Shown: positions 1-7,097 of the stretch, piece after piece | Position numbering within the stretch: the stretch's first letter is position 1 | How the letters are laid out: each line of letters begins with the position of its first letter | Assembly (NCBI GenBank): GCA_000432175.1 | Contig: HF989513.1 | Span: 5,662 to 13,108 of the forward strand | Direction: 5' to 3' | Origin: Eubacterium sp. CAG:786 | Lineage (GTDB): Bacteria; Bacillota; Clostridia; Oscillospirales; Ruminococcaceae | Length of the DNA stretch: 7,447 nucleotides | The notes under the pieces: model-generated | Seen by the model: the letters and a program-made list of their open reading frames with translations, nothing else | The model's database searches: none | What the model was told of the DNA's origin: nothing | Position numbers and translations under genes: made by a program

Positions 1-324
1 TATTATCAGCGTGTATGTTTTCTTGAGCGTTTCCAGCGTTTCGCGGAGCCTGGGGTAGAGTACCCCGCCATGTTGAGCGATGTATTCCAGCTCGTATATC
101 ACGCACTCCCGGAGCACTTTCCGGCGCAGTTCGTCCGGGGCGTCCGGCAGCGCAAGCGGGAATATCTGGTCCAGCGTTTTCCCCATGTAGCTGCGGGTGT
201 CGGCGGGGGTGAGCACCCTGCTTATTTCAGGGTACCTGCGGAAAACGATGTTCCACGAAGCGCATACGCTTTCAGAACTGTCCCAGAGGGTGCCGTCAAG
301 GTCGAAAATCAGTGCCTTATTCAT
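1..324 (-). CDS. HAD-family hydrolase, phosphatase-like (N-terminal part, cut by window edge)
   Basis: The reverse strand reads an open frame of 108 codons from ATG at 324-322 to the window edge, so the C-terminus is missing. The protein begins MNKALIFDLDGTLWDSSESV, the HAD motif I signature DxDGT, with Asp8 as the expected nucleophile and Asp10 as the acid/base. Residues from about 15 to 90 fit the helical cap inserted after motif I in subfamily I enzymes such as phosphoglycolate phosphatase and beta-phosphoglucomutase. Motifs II to IV lie beyond the edge, so the substrate cannot be judged. The start is supported by an AAAGGAGAAG ribosome binding site just upstream and by a perfect promoter further upstream. 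It is divergent from the topoisomerase operon. Family assignment is firm; the substrate is unknown. Confidence 0.9.
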   Translation of the reverse strand, partial: MNKALIFDLDGTLWDSSESVCASWNIVFRRYPEISRVLTPADTRSYMGKTLDQIFPLALPDAPDELRRKVLRECVIYELEYIAQHGGVLYPRLRETLETLKKTYTLII

Positions 325-343
325 TTTTCTTCTCCTTTTGTGT

Positions 344-370
344 GTTCATTATTGTAATTATACAATGAAC
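344..370. promoter_or_regulatory. Inverted repeat over the -10 of the HAD promoter, candidate operator
   Basis: ATTGTA (351-356) and TACAAT (361-366) form a dyad with a 4-bp centre. GTTCATT (344-350) and AATGAAC (364-370) form a second inverted pair. The right half TACAATGAAC is the reverse complement of the left half GTTCATTATTGTA with one ATT removed, so the arms overlap in two registers. The dyad sits on the TATAAT of the leftward promoter and on its predicted start site, a typical place for a repressor. The regulator is unknown, and an AT-rich dyad could occur by chance. Confidence 0.4.
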
Positions 371-385
371 CGGCGCGTTTGTCAA
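357..385 (-). promoter_or_regulatory. Perfect-consensus sigma-A promoter for the HAD hydrolase gene
   Basis: On the minus strand TTGACA (plus positions 380-385) and TATAAT (357-362) are separated by exactly 17 bp. This matches the housekeeping consensus at all 12 positions. The predicted transcription start is near 350, giving a leader of about 26 nt containing the ribosome binding site. The sequence match is direct; promoter activity is inferred. Confidence 0.9.
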
Positions 386-403
386 TCGGCGTAAACTTTG
401 TGC

Positions 404-432
404 TTGCATTTTTCCTGGATTTGTGATATACT
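404..432 (+). promoter_or_regulatory. Extended -10 sigma-A promoter for the topoisomerase-fhs-tsa operon
   Basis: TTGCAT (404-409) and TATACT (427-432) are separated by 17 bp, and the -10 is preceded by TG at 424-425, making an extended -10 element. The predicted transcription start is near 439. The -35 boxes of this promoter and of the leftward HAD promoter are only 18 bp apart, so the two are back to back. It is the only clear promoter upstream of the rightward gene string. Confidence 0.85.
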
Positions 433-444
433 AAATAAGATAAT

Positions 445-475
445 GCAGTTTTATGCCCATTTGCGGCATTACTGC
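445..475 (+). promoter_or_regulatory. Stem-loop in the 5' leader of the operon mRNA
   Basis: GCAGT (445-449) pairs with ACTGC (471-475), and ATGCC (453-457) pairs with GGCAT (465-469). A 3x1 internal loop separates the two stems and the apical loop is 7 nt. The hairpin would start about 6 nt into the predicted transcript and end 7 nt before the AGGAG ribosome binding site, leaving the site exposed. There is no U tract, so it is not an intrinsic terminator. A role in mRNA 5'-end stability is possible; that is an inference. Confidence 0.45.
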
Positions 476-495
476 GGTAAACAGGAGATGCATAA

Positions 496-2481
496 ATGCC
501 AAAGGAAAACAATTACAACGACCTTGTGTCGCTGAAAGGTCCTGACCAGGTGCGCCTGCGTCCGGGCGTTATCTTCGGTTCGGACAGCGTGGACGGCTGC
601 CGTCACTCGGTTTTTGAGATAATCTCAAACTCCATCGACGAGGCGCGCGAGGGCTACGGAAAGCGCATAATCATTACGCTGCACGCCGATAAGTCCATAA
701 CCGTCGAGGACTATGGACGCGGTATCCCGATTGATTTCAACAAGGCTGAGGATAAGTACAACTGGGAGCTTGCATTCTGCACGCTGTATGCGGGAAGCAA
801 ATATAACAACAATTCCGGGGGAAACTACTCCTTTGCCCTGGGACTTAACGGTCTTGGTCTGTGCGCGACGCAGTTTGCAAGCGAATATATGGAAGTCGAG
901 AGCCACAGAGGGCAGTGGAATTACTCCCTGCGCTTTGAAAAGGGCTTCAATGTCACCCAGGACGAGCGCGGGTTCAAGAAGTCCCGCGGCGACGGCACCA
1001 CCGGCACAAAGATACACTGGAAGCCGGACCTCGAGGTGTTTACGGATATAAACGTAGGCGCCGATTACCTCGCTGATATCCTGCGCAGGCAGGCTGTAGT
1101 CAACGACGGCGTGGAACTTGTGCTGAAAGACGAGCACGAGGACGGAACATTCACCGAGCAGATATTCTGCTATGAAAACGGCATCAGCGACTACCTGCTG
1201 GAAGTAGTCGGCGATAAATCGCTGACAACTCCCCAGCACTGGACTGCCGAGCGCCAGGGCCGCGACCGCGAGGACAAGGACGAATACAAGTTGAAAATGA
1301 ATGTCGCATTCACATTCAGCAAGGAAGTCCAGTTCATCGAGCACTATCACAACTCCAGCTGGCTGGAACACGGAGGAAGCCCGCAGAAAGCCCTGCAGAA
1401 GGCGTTTCTGTCCCAGATAGACGGCTACCTTAAAAACGGGAACAAGTACAACAAGGGCGAAAAGAGCATCAAATGGGAGGACGTTGAGGACTGCCTGGTG
1501 TTCATTTCAAACAATTTCTCGACCCAGGCAAGCTACGAGAACCAGACGAAAAAGGCCGTCACCAACGAGTTCATTACCGAAGCGATGACTGAATGGCTGA
1601 AGCATCAGCTTGAAGTCTACTTCCTTGAGAACCCCGACGAAGCCGTAAAGATAGGCACCCAGGTGCTGATAAACAAGCGTTCCCGCGAGAATGCCGACAA
1701 GGTGCGCCAGAGCACTCTGCAGAAGCTCACAGGAACCATCGACCTCACCAACCGCATAGACAAGTTCGTGGACTGCCGCAGCAAGGACGTTTCCCGGCGC
1801 GAGGTCTACATCGTGGAGGGTGATTCGGCGCTGGGTTCAGTAAAACTCGCGCGCGACGCGGAATTCCAGGCGGTCATTCCGGTAAGGGGTAAGATACTCA
1901 ACTGCCTGAAGGCAAGCTACGACAAGATATTCAAGAGCGAGATAATCACCAACCTGATAAAGGTGCTGGGCTGCGGCGTGGAGGTCAAGACAAAGGCGAA
2001 CAAGCAGCTTTCCACGTTCAACCTTGACAATCTGCGCTGGAACAAGATAGTTATCTGTACCGATGCCGACGAGGACGGCTTCCAGATACGCACGCTCATC
2101 CTCACGATGATACAGGAGCTTTGCCCCACGCTCATTGAAAAGGGCTATGTCTACATTGCGGAGTCCCCGCTGTATGAGATAACCACGAAGGAGCGCACCT
2201 ATTTCGCCTACACCGAGCTTGAAAAGACGAAGATACTCGGCATGATAGGCGACGCAAAGTACACCATTCAGCGAAGCAAAGGTCTTGGTGAGAACGACCC
2301 CGACATGATGAGCCTCACCACCATGAACCCGGAAACGCGCCGTCTGATAAAGGTCAATCCCACCGACGTGGAAGCCACCCGCGAGATGTTCGACGTGCTT
2401 CTCGGCAACGACCTTGAGGGGCGCAAGCGCTTCATCAAGGAAAACGGCAGCAAATACCTTGCCGCCGCTGATATCAGTTAA
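496..2481 (+). CDS. parE: Type IIA DNA topoisomerase subunit B (ParE/GyrB-like)
   Basis: This 661-residue protein is the ATPase and TOPRIM subunit of a topoisomerase that passes one DNA duplex through another. The GHKL ATPase domain shows FEIISNSIDEA (Glu41 as general base, Asn45 for Mg-ATP), EDYGRGIP (Asp72 contacts adenine) and a loop LGLNGLG (115-121). The transducer carries the ATP-sensing QTK (350-352). The TOPRIM domain shows EGDSA (441-445), PVRGKIL (462-468) and DADEDG (523-528), which supply the metal-binding acids, followed by QRSKGLGE (592-599). The length is close to ParE and lacks the large insertion of some Gram-negative GyrB. The start is set by AGGAG at 483-487, 8 nt before the ATG. 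Several usually conserved residues differ: VDN is ISN, DDGRG is DYGRG, GGLHGVG is LGLNGLG. Subunit identity is certain; topoisomerase IV rather than gyrase is inferred from the partner subunit. Confidence 0.93.
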   Translation: MPKENNYNDLVSLKGPDQVRLRPGVIFGSDSVDGCRHSVFEIISNSIDEAREGYGKRIIITLHADKSITVEDYGRGIPIDFNKAEDKYNWELAFCTLYAGSKYNNNSGGNYSFALGLNGLGLCATQFASEYMEVESHRGQWNYSLRFEKGFNVTQDERGFKKSRGDGTTGTKIHWKPDLEVFTDINVGADYLADILRRQAVVNDGVELVLKDEHEDGTFTEQIFCYENGISDYLLEVVGDKSLTTPQHWTAERQGRDREDKDEYKLKMNVAFTFSKEVQFIEHYHNSSWLEHGGSPQKALQKAFLSQIDGYLKNGNKYNKGEKSIKWEDVEDCLVFISNNFSTQASYENQTKKAVTNEFITEAMTEWLKHQLEVYFLENPDEAVKIGTQVLINKRSRENADKVRQSTLQKLTGTIDLTNRIDKFVDCRSKDVSRREVYIVEGDSALGSVKLARDAEFQAVIPVRGKILNCLKASYDKIFKSEIITNLIKVLGCGVEVKTKANKQLSTFNLDNLRWNKIVICTDADEDGFQIRTLILTMIQELCPTLIEKGYVYIAESPLYEITTKERTYFAYTELEKTKILGMIGDAKYTIQRSKGLGENDPDMMSLTTMNPETRRLIKVNPTDVEATREMFDVLLGNDLEGRKRFIKENGSKYLAAADIS

Positions 2482-2504
2482 TTCCACGATAAAGGAAGAT
2501 AGAT

Positions 2505-4739
2505 TTGAAGAAAAACACTCCAAAGAAGCAGCCCAGGAGGTTCAGTTCCCCGATAGCTGGGGCTTACATCGAGGGCAGCGGAATAGTCGAGCAGAAGGAC
2601 ATCGTAAGCACCCTGGAAGAAAACTACATGCCCTATGCGATGAGCGTTATCGTCAGCCGCGCGCTGCCGGAGATAGACGGCTTCAAGCCGTCGCACCGCA
2701 AGCTGCTCTATACCATGTATAAAATGGGACTTCTGACGGGAAACCGTACGAAATCCGCGAATATCGTAGGTCAGACCATGAGGCTGAACCCCCACGGCGA
2801 CGCTGCGATATATGAGACAATGGTGCGCCTTGCGCGCGGAAACGAAGCGCTCCTGCACCCCTATGTTGACAGCAAGGGCAACTTCGGCAAGGCGTATTCC
2901 CGCGATATGGCGTACGCGGCTTCGCGATACACCGAAGCAAAGCTGGAGCCGATAAGCGGCGAACTTTTCGCAGAGATAGACAAGGACGCCGTGGACATGG
3001 TGCCCAATTACGACAACACCATGCTGGAGCCGAGCCTTTTCCCGGTGAGATACCCGGCAGTGCTGGTTAACAGTAATTTCGGTCTGGCAGTTTCCATGGC
3101 AAGCAACATCTGCTCGTTCAACCTCAGCGAGATATGCGAGACTACCATCGCACTGATGAAAGACCCGGAGCACAACGCGCTTTCCACGCTTAAAGGCCCT
3201 GATTTCCCCGGGGGAGGCTACATCGTTTACGACGAAGCCGAGATGAACAAGATCTATCGCACCGGTACGGGTGCGGTGAAAGTCCGCGCGGTGTACAACT
3301 ACGACCCGGACGCGCGTTGCATCGAGGTAACGCAGATACCCCCGACCACCACTATCGAAGCGATAATCGACAAGGTGGTGGAACTCGTCAAGGACGGAAA
3401 GGTCAGGGAGATATCCGACGTCCGCGATGAAACGGACTTGTCGGGACTTCGCCTTGCATTCGACCTGAAAAAGGGTCAGGACCCCGACGCAGTAATGAAC
3501 AAGCTGTTCAGACTTACCCCGCTGCAGGATAATTTCAACTGCAACTTCAACGTGCTGATAAACGGAACTCCGCGCGTAATGGGCGTTTACGAGATACTGA
3601 ACGAGTGGACGATATTCCGCCGCGACTGTGTAAAGCGCCGCGTGGCGTTCGACCTCAAAAAGAAGAAAGAGAAGCTGCACCTGTTAAACGGTCTGAAGAA
3701 GATACTTCTTGACATCGACTATGCGATAAAACTTATCCGCGAGACCGATGAGGAAGCCGAGGTAGTGCCGAACCTGATGATAGGCTTCGGCATCGACGAG
3801 GTGCAGGCTGAGTACGTCGCAGAAATAAAGCTGCGCCACATCAACCGCGAATATATCCTCAAGCGCACCCAGGAAACCGCCGACCTTGAAAAAGAGATAG
3901 CGGACATGGAGGATATCCTCGGCAGCGACAACCGCGTGAACAAGCTGATAATCGGGGAACTCCGCGATATTTCCAAGAAATACGGGCAGCCGCGCCGCAC
4001 GATGTTCCTGTACGACGTGGAGGAGTCTGCAGCCGACGTCGAGGAGCCTGTGAAGTACGGTCCGGTGAACATATTCCTCACAAGGGAGGGGTATTTCAAG
4101 AAGATAACCCCGCAGTCGCTGCGCATGAGCAATCAGCATAAGCTGAAAGAAAACGACGAGATAATCTATTCCGGCGAAGTAAACGGCGGCGCGGAACTTC
4201 TGTTCTTCACGGACAGGCACCAGGTCTACAAGACGCGCTGCGCTGATTTCGACGAAACAAAGGCGAGTACGATGGGGGATTACGTCCCCGCAAAGCTTGG
4301 CTTCGACGACGGCGAGAGCATTCGCTTCATGGCAGTGACGGAGGATTACAGCGAAACTCTCGTGATGTTCTTCCGCAACGGAAAGTGCGCGAAGGTGCCG
4401 CTTTCCAGCTATGAGACAAAGACGCGCCGCAGGAAGCTTTCCGGCGCATACTCCGACCTGTCGGAGCTTGTGGGGATATTCCTGATAAGGGGCGACGCGG
4501 ATTTCGTGCTGAAATCCACTGCGGGCAAGGCGCTGACGTTCAACACGGCGCTTGTGCTACCCAAGGCTGCGCGTGACACCCAGGGCGTGCAGGTAATGCG
4601 CCTGACCAAAGCGGAACTTGCGGGCGCTTATCCCGCAGAACAGAGTGGCGTAAAGGATATCGAGGCGCTGCGCATAAAGTCCATTCCCTCAGCGGGAACG
4701 GCAACGGACGAAGACATAGACCAGATAACACTCATCTGA
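2505..4739 (+). CDS. parC: Type IIA DNA topoisomerase subunit A (ParC/GyrA-like)
   Basis: This 744-residue subunit cuts and rejoins DNA. The winged-helix and tower region runs from about residue 35 to 500: YAMSVIVSRALPEIDGFKPSHRK (44-66), NPHGDAAIYE (95-104) and SRYTEAKL (140-147), where Tyr142 is the expected catalytic tyrosine next to Arg141. Residues from about 515 to 744 are a beta-rich C-terminal domain without a recognisable GyrA box (QRRGGKG type), which favours topoisomerase IV-like rather than supercoiling activity. The start is TTG at 2505; AAAGGAAG at 2491-2498 supports it, and no in-frame ATG precedes the conserved core. A basic stretch (MKKNTPKKQPRR) opens the protein. It lies 23 bp after subunit B, so the two are co-transcribed. 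The usually near-invariant GSSGIAVGMATNIPPHN block reads NSNFGLAVSMASNICSFN (189-206), marking a divergent lineage. Confidence 0.92.
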   Translation: MKKNTPKKQPRRFSSPIAGAYIEGSGIVEQKDIVSTLEENYMPYAMSVIVSRALPEIDGFKPSHRKLLYTMYKMGLLTGNRTKSANIVGQTMRLNPHGDAAIYETMVRLARGNEALLHPYVDSKGNFGKAYSRDMAYAASRYTEAKLEPISGELFAEIDKDAVDMVPNYDNTMLEPSLFPVRYPAVLVNSNFGLAVSMASNICSFNLSEICETTIALMKDPEHNALSTLKGPDFPGGGYIVYDEAEMNKIYRTGTGAVKVRAVYNYDPDARCIEVTQIPPTTTIEAIIDKVVELVKDGKVREISDVRDETDLSGLRLAFDLKKGQDPDAVMNKLFRLTPLQDNFNCNFNVLINGTPRVMGVYEILNEWTIFRRDCVKRRVAFDLKKKKEKLHLLNGLKKILLDIDYAIKLIRETDEEAEVVPNLMIGFGIDEVQAEYVAEIKLRHINREYILKRTQETADLEKEIADMEDILGSDNRVNKLIIGELRDISKKYGQPRRTMFLYDVEESAADVEEPVKYGPVNIFLTREGYFKKITPQSLRMSNQHKLKENDEIIYSGEVNGGAELLFFTDRHQVYKTRCADFDETKASTMGDYVPAKLGFDDGESIRFMAVTEDYSETLVMFFRNGKCAKVPLSSYETKTRRRKLSGAYSDLSELVGIFLIRGDADFVLKSTAGKALTFNTALVLPKAARDTQGVQVMRLTKAELAGAYPAEQSGVKDIEALRIKSIPSAGTATDEDIDQITLI

Positions 4740-4755
4740 AAACGGAGGATATAAC

Positions 4756-6447
4756 ATGCTCACAGATATTGAGATCGCACAGCAGGCGAAAATGAAGAAG
4801 ATCACCGAGATCGCTGCAAATCTCGGCATTGACGAAGATGAGACAGAGCCCTATGGGCACTACAAGGCAAAGCTGTCCCAGAAGCTGTTCAACAGACTTG
4901 CCGACAAGCCGGACGGAAAGCTGATACTTGTGACCGCCAAGCAGTTACTTCGACCCCCCCCCAATCCTACCCCGGCAGGCGAGGGCAAGACCACGACTTC
5001 CGTTGGCCTGTGCGAAGCCATGAACAAGACCGGCAGAAAGGCTATCCTTGCCCTGCGCGAGCCGTCCCTCGGACCGGTGTTCGGCATCAAGGGCGGCGCT
5101 GCAGGCGGCGGTTATTCCCAGGTGGTGCCGATGGAGGACATCAACCTGCACTTCACGGGGGATATGCACGCCATCACTGCTGCAAACAACCTGCTCGCAG
5201 CCCTCATGGATAACCACATTCAGCAGGGAAACGCACTCGGCATCGACGTACGCAGAATTCTCTTCAAGCGCGTTCTCGATATGAACGACAGGGCGCTGCG
5301 CAACTGCGTTATCGGCATGGGCGGCAAGGTCAACGGAATCCCCCGCGAGGATCATTTCCAGATCACCGTTGCGAGCGAGATAATGGCGATACTCTGCCTT
5401 GCTTCCGACCTTGAGGACTTAAAGGAGCGCCTTGGAAATATACTGGTAGCTTACACATATTCCGGGGAGCCGGTTTTCGCACGCGACCTGCACGCAGTCG
5501 GCGCTATGACCGCGCTTCTCAAGGACGCGATCAACCCGAACCTCGTACAGACCCTCGAGGGCAACCCCGCGCTTATCCACGGTGGCCCGTTCGCGAATAT
5601 TGCACACGGCTGCAATTCCGTGAGGGCGACAAAGCTTGCGATGAAGCTTGCTGATTACACCATCACTGAAGCCGGCTTCGGCTCTGACCTCGGAGCTGAG
5701 AAGTTCTTTGACATCAAGTGCCGCTGCGCCGGGCTCAAGCCTGACTGCACCGTGCTGGTAGCCACTATCCGCGCGCTGAAGTACAACGGAGGCGTTGCAA
5801 AGCCCGACCTCACCAAGGAGAACGTGGAAGCGCTCGAAAAGGGCATCGTTAATCTCGGCGTGCACATCGAGAACCTCAAGAAGTTCGGCGTGCCGGTCGT
5901 TGTTGCGATAAACCATTTCTACACCGATACCGACGCTGAGATAGCAGTCGTTAAGGATTACTGCGAGAAGCACGGCGCAAAGGTGGCGTTCTCCGACGTG
6001 TTCCTTAAGGGCGGAGAAGGCGGCATTGAGCTTGCAGACGCAGTTGTCGGGACCATCGAGAGCACCAGGAGCGAATACAAGCCCCTGTACGATGAGAAAC
6101 TCACCGTCAGAGAGAAGCTCGACATCATCGCAAAGGAGATCTACCGCGCAGACGGCGTGAACTTCACACCCAAGGCTGCAAAGGCGCTCAAGGAGATAGA
6201 AGCGCTCGGTCTGGACAGAGTTCCGGTGTGCGTTGCAAAGACGCAGTACTCGCTGTCCGACGACCCCGCCAAGCTTGGCAAGCCGGAGCATTTCACCATA
6301 ACAGTCAGCGACGTCAGGGCTTCCGCGGGCGCCGGGTTCGTGGTAGTTTACACCGGCGACGTTATGGTAATGCCGGGTCTGCCGAAAGTCCCCGCTGCCG
6401 ATAACATCGACGTTGACGCTGACGGAAAGATAACTGGTCTGTTCTGA
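4756..6447 (+). CDS. fhs: Formate-tetrahydrofolate ligase, with an odd insertion before the nucleotide-binding loop
   Basis: This cytoplasmic enzyme joins formate to tetrahydrofolate using ATP, giving 10-formyl-tetrahydrofolate for purine and formyl-methionine synthesis or, in acetogens, the Wood-Ljungdahl methyl branch. The sequence follows the family almost throughout: PTPAGEGKTT (71-80, P-loop), REPSLGPVFGIKGGAAGGGY (101-120), HGGPFANIAHGCNS (275-288), TEAGFGSDLGAEKF (304-317), VATIRALKYNGG (335-346) and the end DADGKITGLF. It is 563 residues, slightly above the usual 555-560. The excess lies at residues 62-70, KQLLRPPPN, where the family normally has the dipeptide IT between VTA and PTPAGEGK. 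GGAGG at 4744-4748, 7 nt before the ATG, sets the start. It begins 16 bp after the topoisomerase A gene and its stop overlaps the tsaE start. Identity is certain; the insertion makes activity, or the accuracy of the sequence here, uncertain. Confidence 0.95.
   Translation: MLTDIEIAQQAKMKKITEIAANLGIDEDETEPYGHYKAKLSQKLFNRLADKPDGKLILVTAKQLLRPPPNPTPAGEGKTTTSVGLCEAMNKTGRKAILALREPSLGPVFGIKGGAAGGGYSQVVPMEDINLHFTGDMHAITAANNLLAALMDNHIQQGNALGIDVRRILFKRVLDMNDRALRNCVIGMGGKVNGIPREDHFQITVASEIMAILCLASDLEDLKERLGNILVAYTYSGEPVFARDLHAVGAMTALLKDAINPNLVQTLEGNPALIHGGPFANIAHGCNSVRATKLAMKLADYTITEAGFGSDLGAEKFFDIKCRCAGLKPDCTVLVATIRALKYNGGVAKPDLTKENVEALEKGIVNLGVHIENLKKFGVPVVVAINHFYTDTDAEIAVVKDYCEKHGAKVAFSDVFLKGGEGGIELADAVVGTIESTRSEYKPLYDEKLTVREKLDIIAKEIYRADGVNFTPKAAKALKEIEALGLDRVPVCVAKTQYSLSDDPAKLGKPEHFTITVSDVRASAGAGFVVVYTGDVMVMPGLPKVPAADNIDVDADGKITGLF
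4939..4965 (+). other. 27-nt segment with a nine-C run, replacing two codons expected in fhs
   Basis: Nine codons stand where the family has two (Ile-Thr), a net gain of 21 nt that keeps the frame. The segment ends in nine consecutive C (4954-4962) followed by AAT. It includes the adjacent codons TTA, CTT and CGA, of which TTA and CGA are uncommon in this GC-rich gene. The family frame and conservation are intact immediately before (LILVTA) and after (PTPAGEGK). It may be a real insertion or a sequencing or assembly artefact. Confidence 0.7.
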
Positions 6448-7097
6448 TGGAAGAATACGCTGAATACATTTCCCGCAGCCCCGAGGACACCGCGCGTATA
6501 GCCGCTGAGGTGGCTTCGCAGCTGAGGGCAGGGGACATCATTCTGTACGAGGGCGACATGGGCGCGGGCAAGACCACGTTCACAAAGGGACTTGCGGCAG
6601 CGCTGGGGATCAACGACCCCGTCACAAGCCCGACATTCGCGCTGGTGAATGAGTACCCCGAGGGGAGAATACCGCTGTTCCATTTCGATTTATACCGCAT
6701 TGACAGCTACGACGACCTGTACGCGATCGGGTTCTTTGATTACCTCGACCGCGGGGGAATAATCGCAGCAGAATGGAGCGAGAACATCGAGGGCATCGGG
6801 CAGGAACTGTCCGGGGACGCTTCCCGCACGGTACTGAAAATACGCATCGAGAAATCCGGCGAGAACGAGCGGCGCATAAAGGTCAGCGGGCATATCGTCT
6901 GCCCGATATGCGGCGGGGAAGTGTTCCGCGCCGATGTGAAGCGGACCGGTGAAACGGTGCGCGTCTGCGGGGCATGCAATGCGCTCTGGACAGGGGCGCG
7001 CATTTCCGCCGACAACAGCACGACATTCCCGCTCTACATGGAAAACCACGGTCTTAAGCCGTTCTGGGACGAACTGGATAACAAGCGGTATCTGTGA
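6447..7097 (+). CDS. tsaE: tRNA t6A biosynthesis ATPase TsaE with C-terminal zinc-ribbon-like extension
   Basis: TsaE is the P-loop ATPase that works with TsaB and TsaD to make N6-threonylcarbamoyl-adenosine at position 37 of ANN-decoding tRNAs. Residues 1-148 match the family: Walker A GDMGAGKT (36-43), SPTFALVNEY (61-70), HFDLYRI (79-85) and AEW (108-110). Typical TsaE proteins end near residue 150. This one continues in the same frame for about 68 residues, with CPIC (152-155) and CGAC (174-177), a CxxC-x18-CxxC arrangement suited to one zinc ion, followed by LYMENHGLKPFWDEL (196-210). The ATG shares one base with the fhs stop (TGATG), so translation is probably coupled; no strong ribosome binding site precedes it. 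tsaB follows 30 bp later, the usual partner. TsaE identity is firm; the tail's function is unknown. Confidence 0.93.
   Translation: MEEYAEYISRSPEDTARIAAEVASQLRAGDIILYEGDMGAGKTTFTKGLAAALGINDPVTSPTFALVNEYPEGRIPLFHFDLYRIDSYDDLYAIGFFDYLDRGGIIAAEWSENIEGIGQELSGDASRTVLKIRIEKSGENERRIKVSGHIVCPICGGEVFRADVKRTGETVRVCGACNALWTGARISADNSTTFPLYMENHGLKPFWDELDNKRYL

Noticed and set aside
70..357. 95-codon plus-strand open frame at the window start
   Set aside because: It overlaps the minus-strand HAD gene, whose DxDGT motif, ribosome binding site and perfect promoter are convincing; the plus-strand translation shows no motif.
488..490. ATG just after the AGGAG site, upstream of the chosen parE start
   Set aside because: It touches the ribosome binding site, is in another frame, and stops after a few codons. 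The ATG at 496 has normal spacing and opens the conserved protein.
625..1371. 248-codon open frame on the minus strand opposite the topoisomerase B gene
   Set aside because: It is antisense to conserved ATPase and transducer codons, and no family is recognisable in it.
2478..3680. 400-codon open frame on the minus strand opposite the topoisomerase A gene
   Set aside because: It lies wholly inside a clearly conserved gene, shows no recognisable domain, and is the usual by-product of GC-rich codon bias on the opposite strand.
4954..4962. The C9 run taken as proof of a frameshifted fhs pseudogene
   Set aside because: The conserved reading frame is the same before and after the run, so as written the gene is not frameshifted. 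The anomaly is an in-frame insertion.
5419..6291. 290-codon open frame on the minus strand opposite fhs
   Set aside because: It is a shadow of the strongly conserved fhs frame, with cysteine- and leucine-rich composition and no domain or ribosome binding site of its own.
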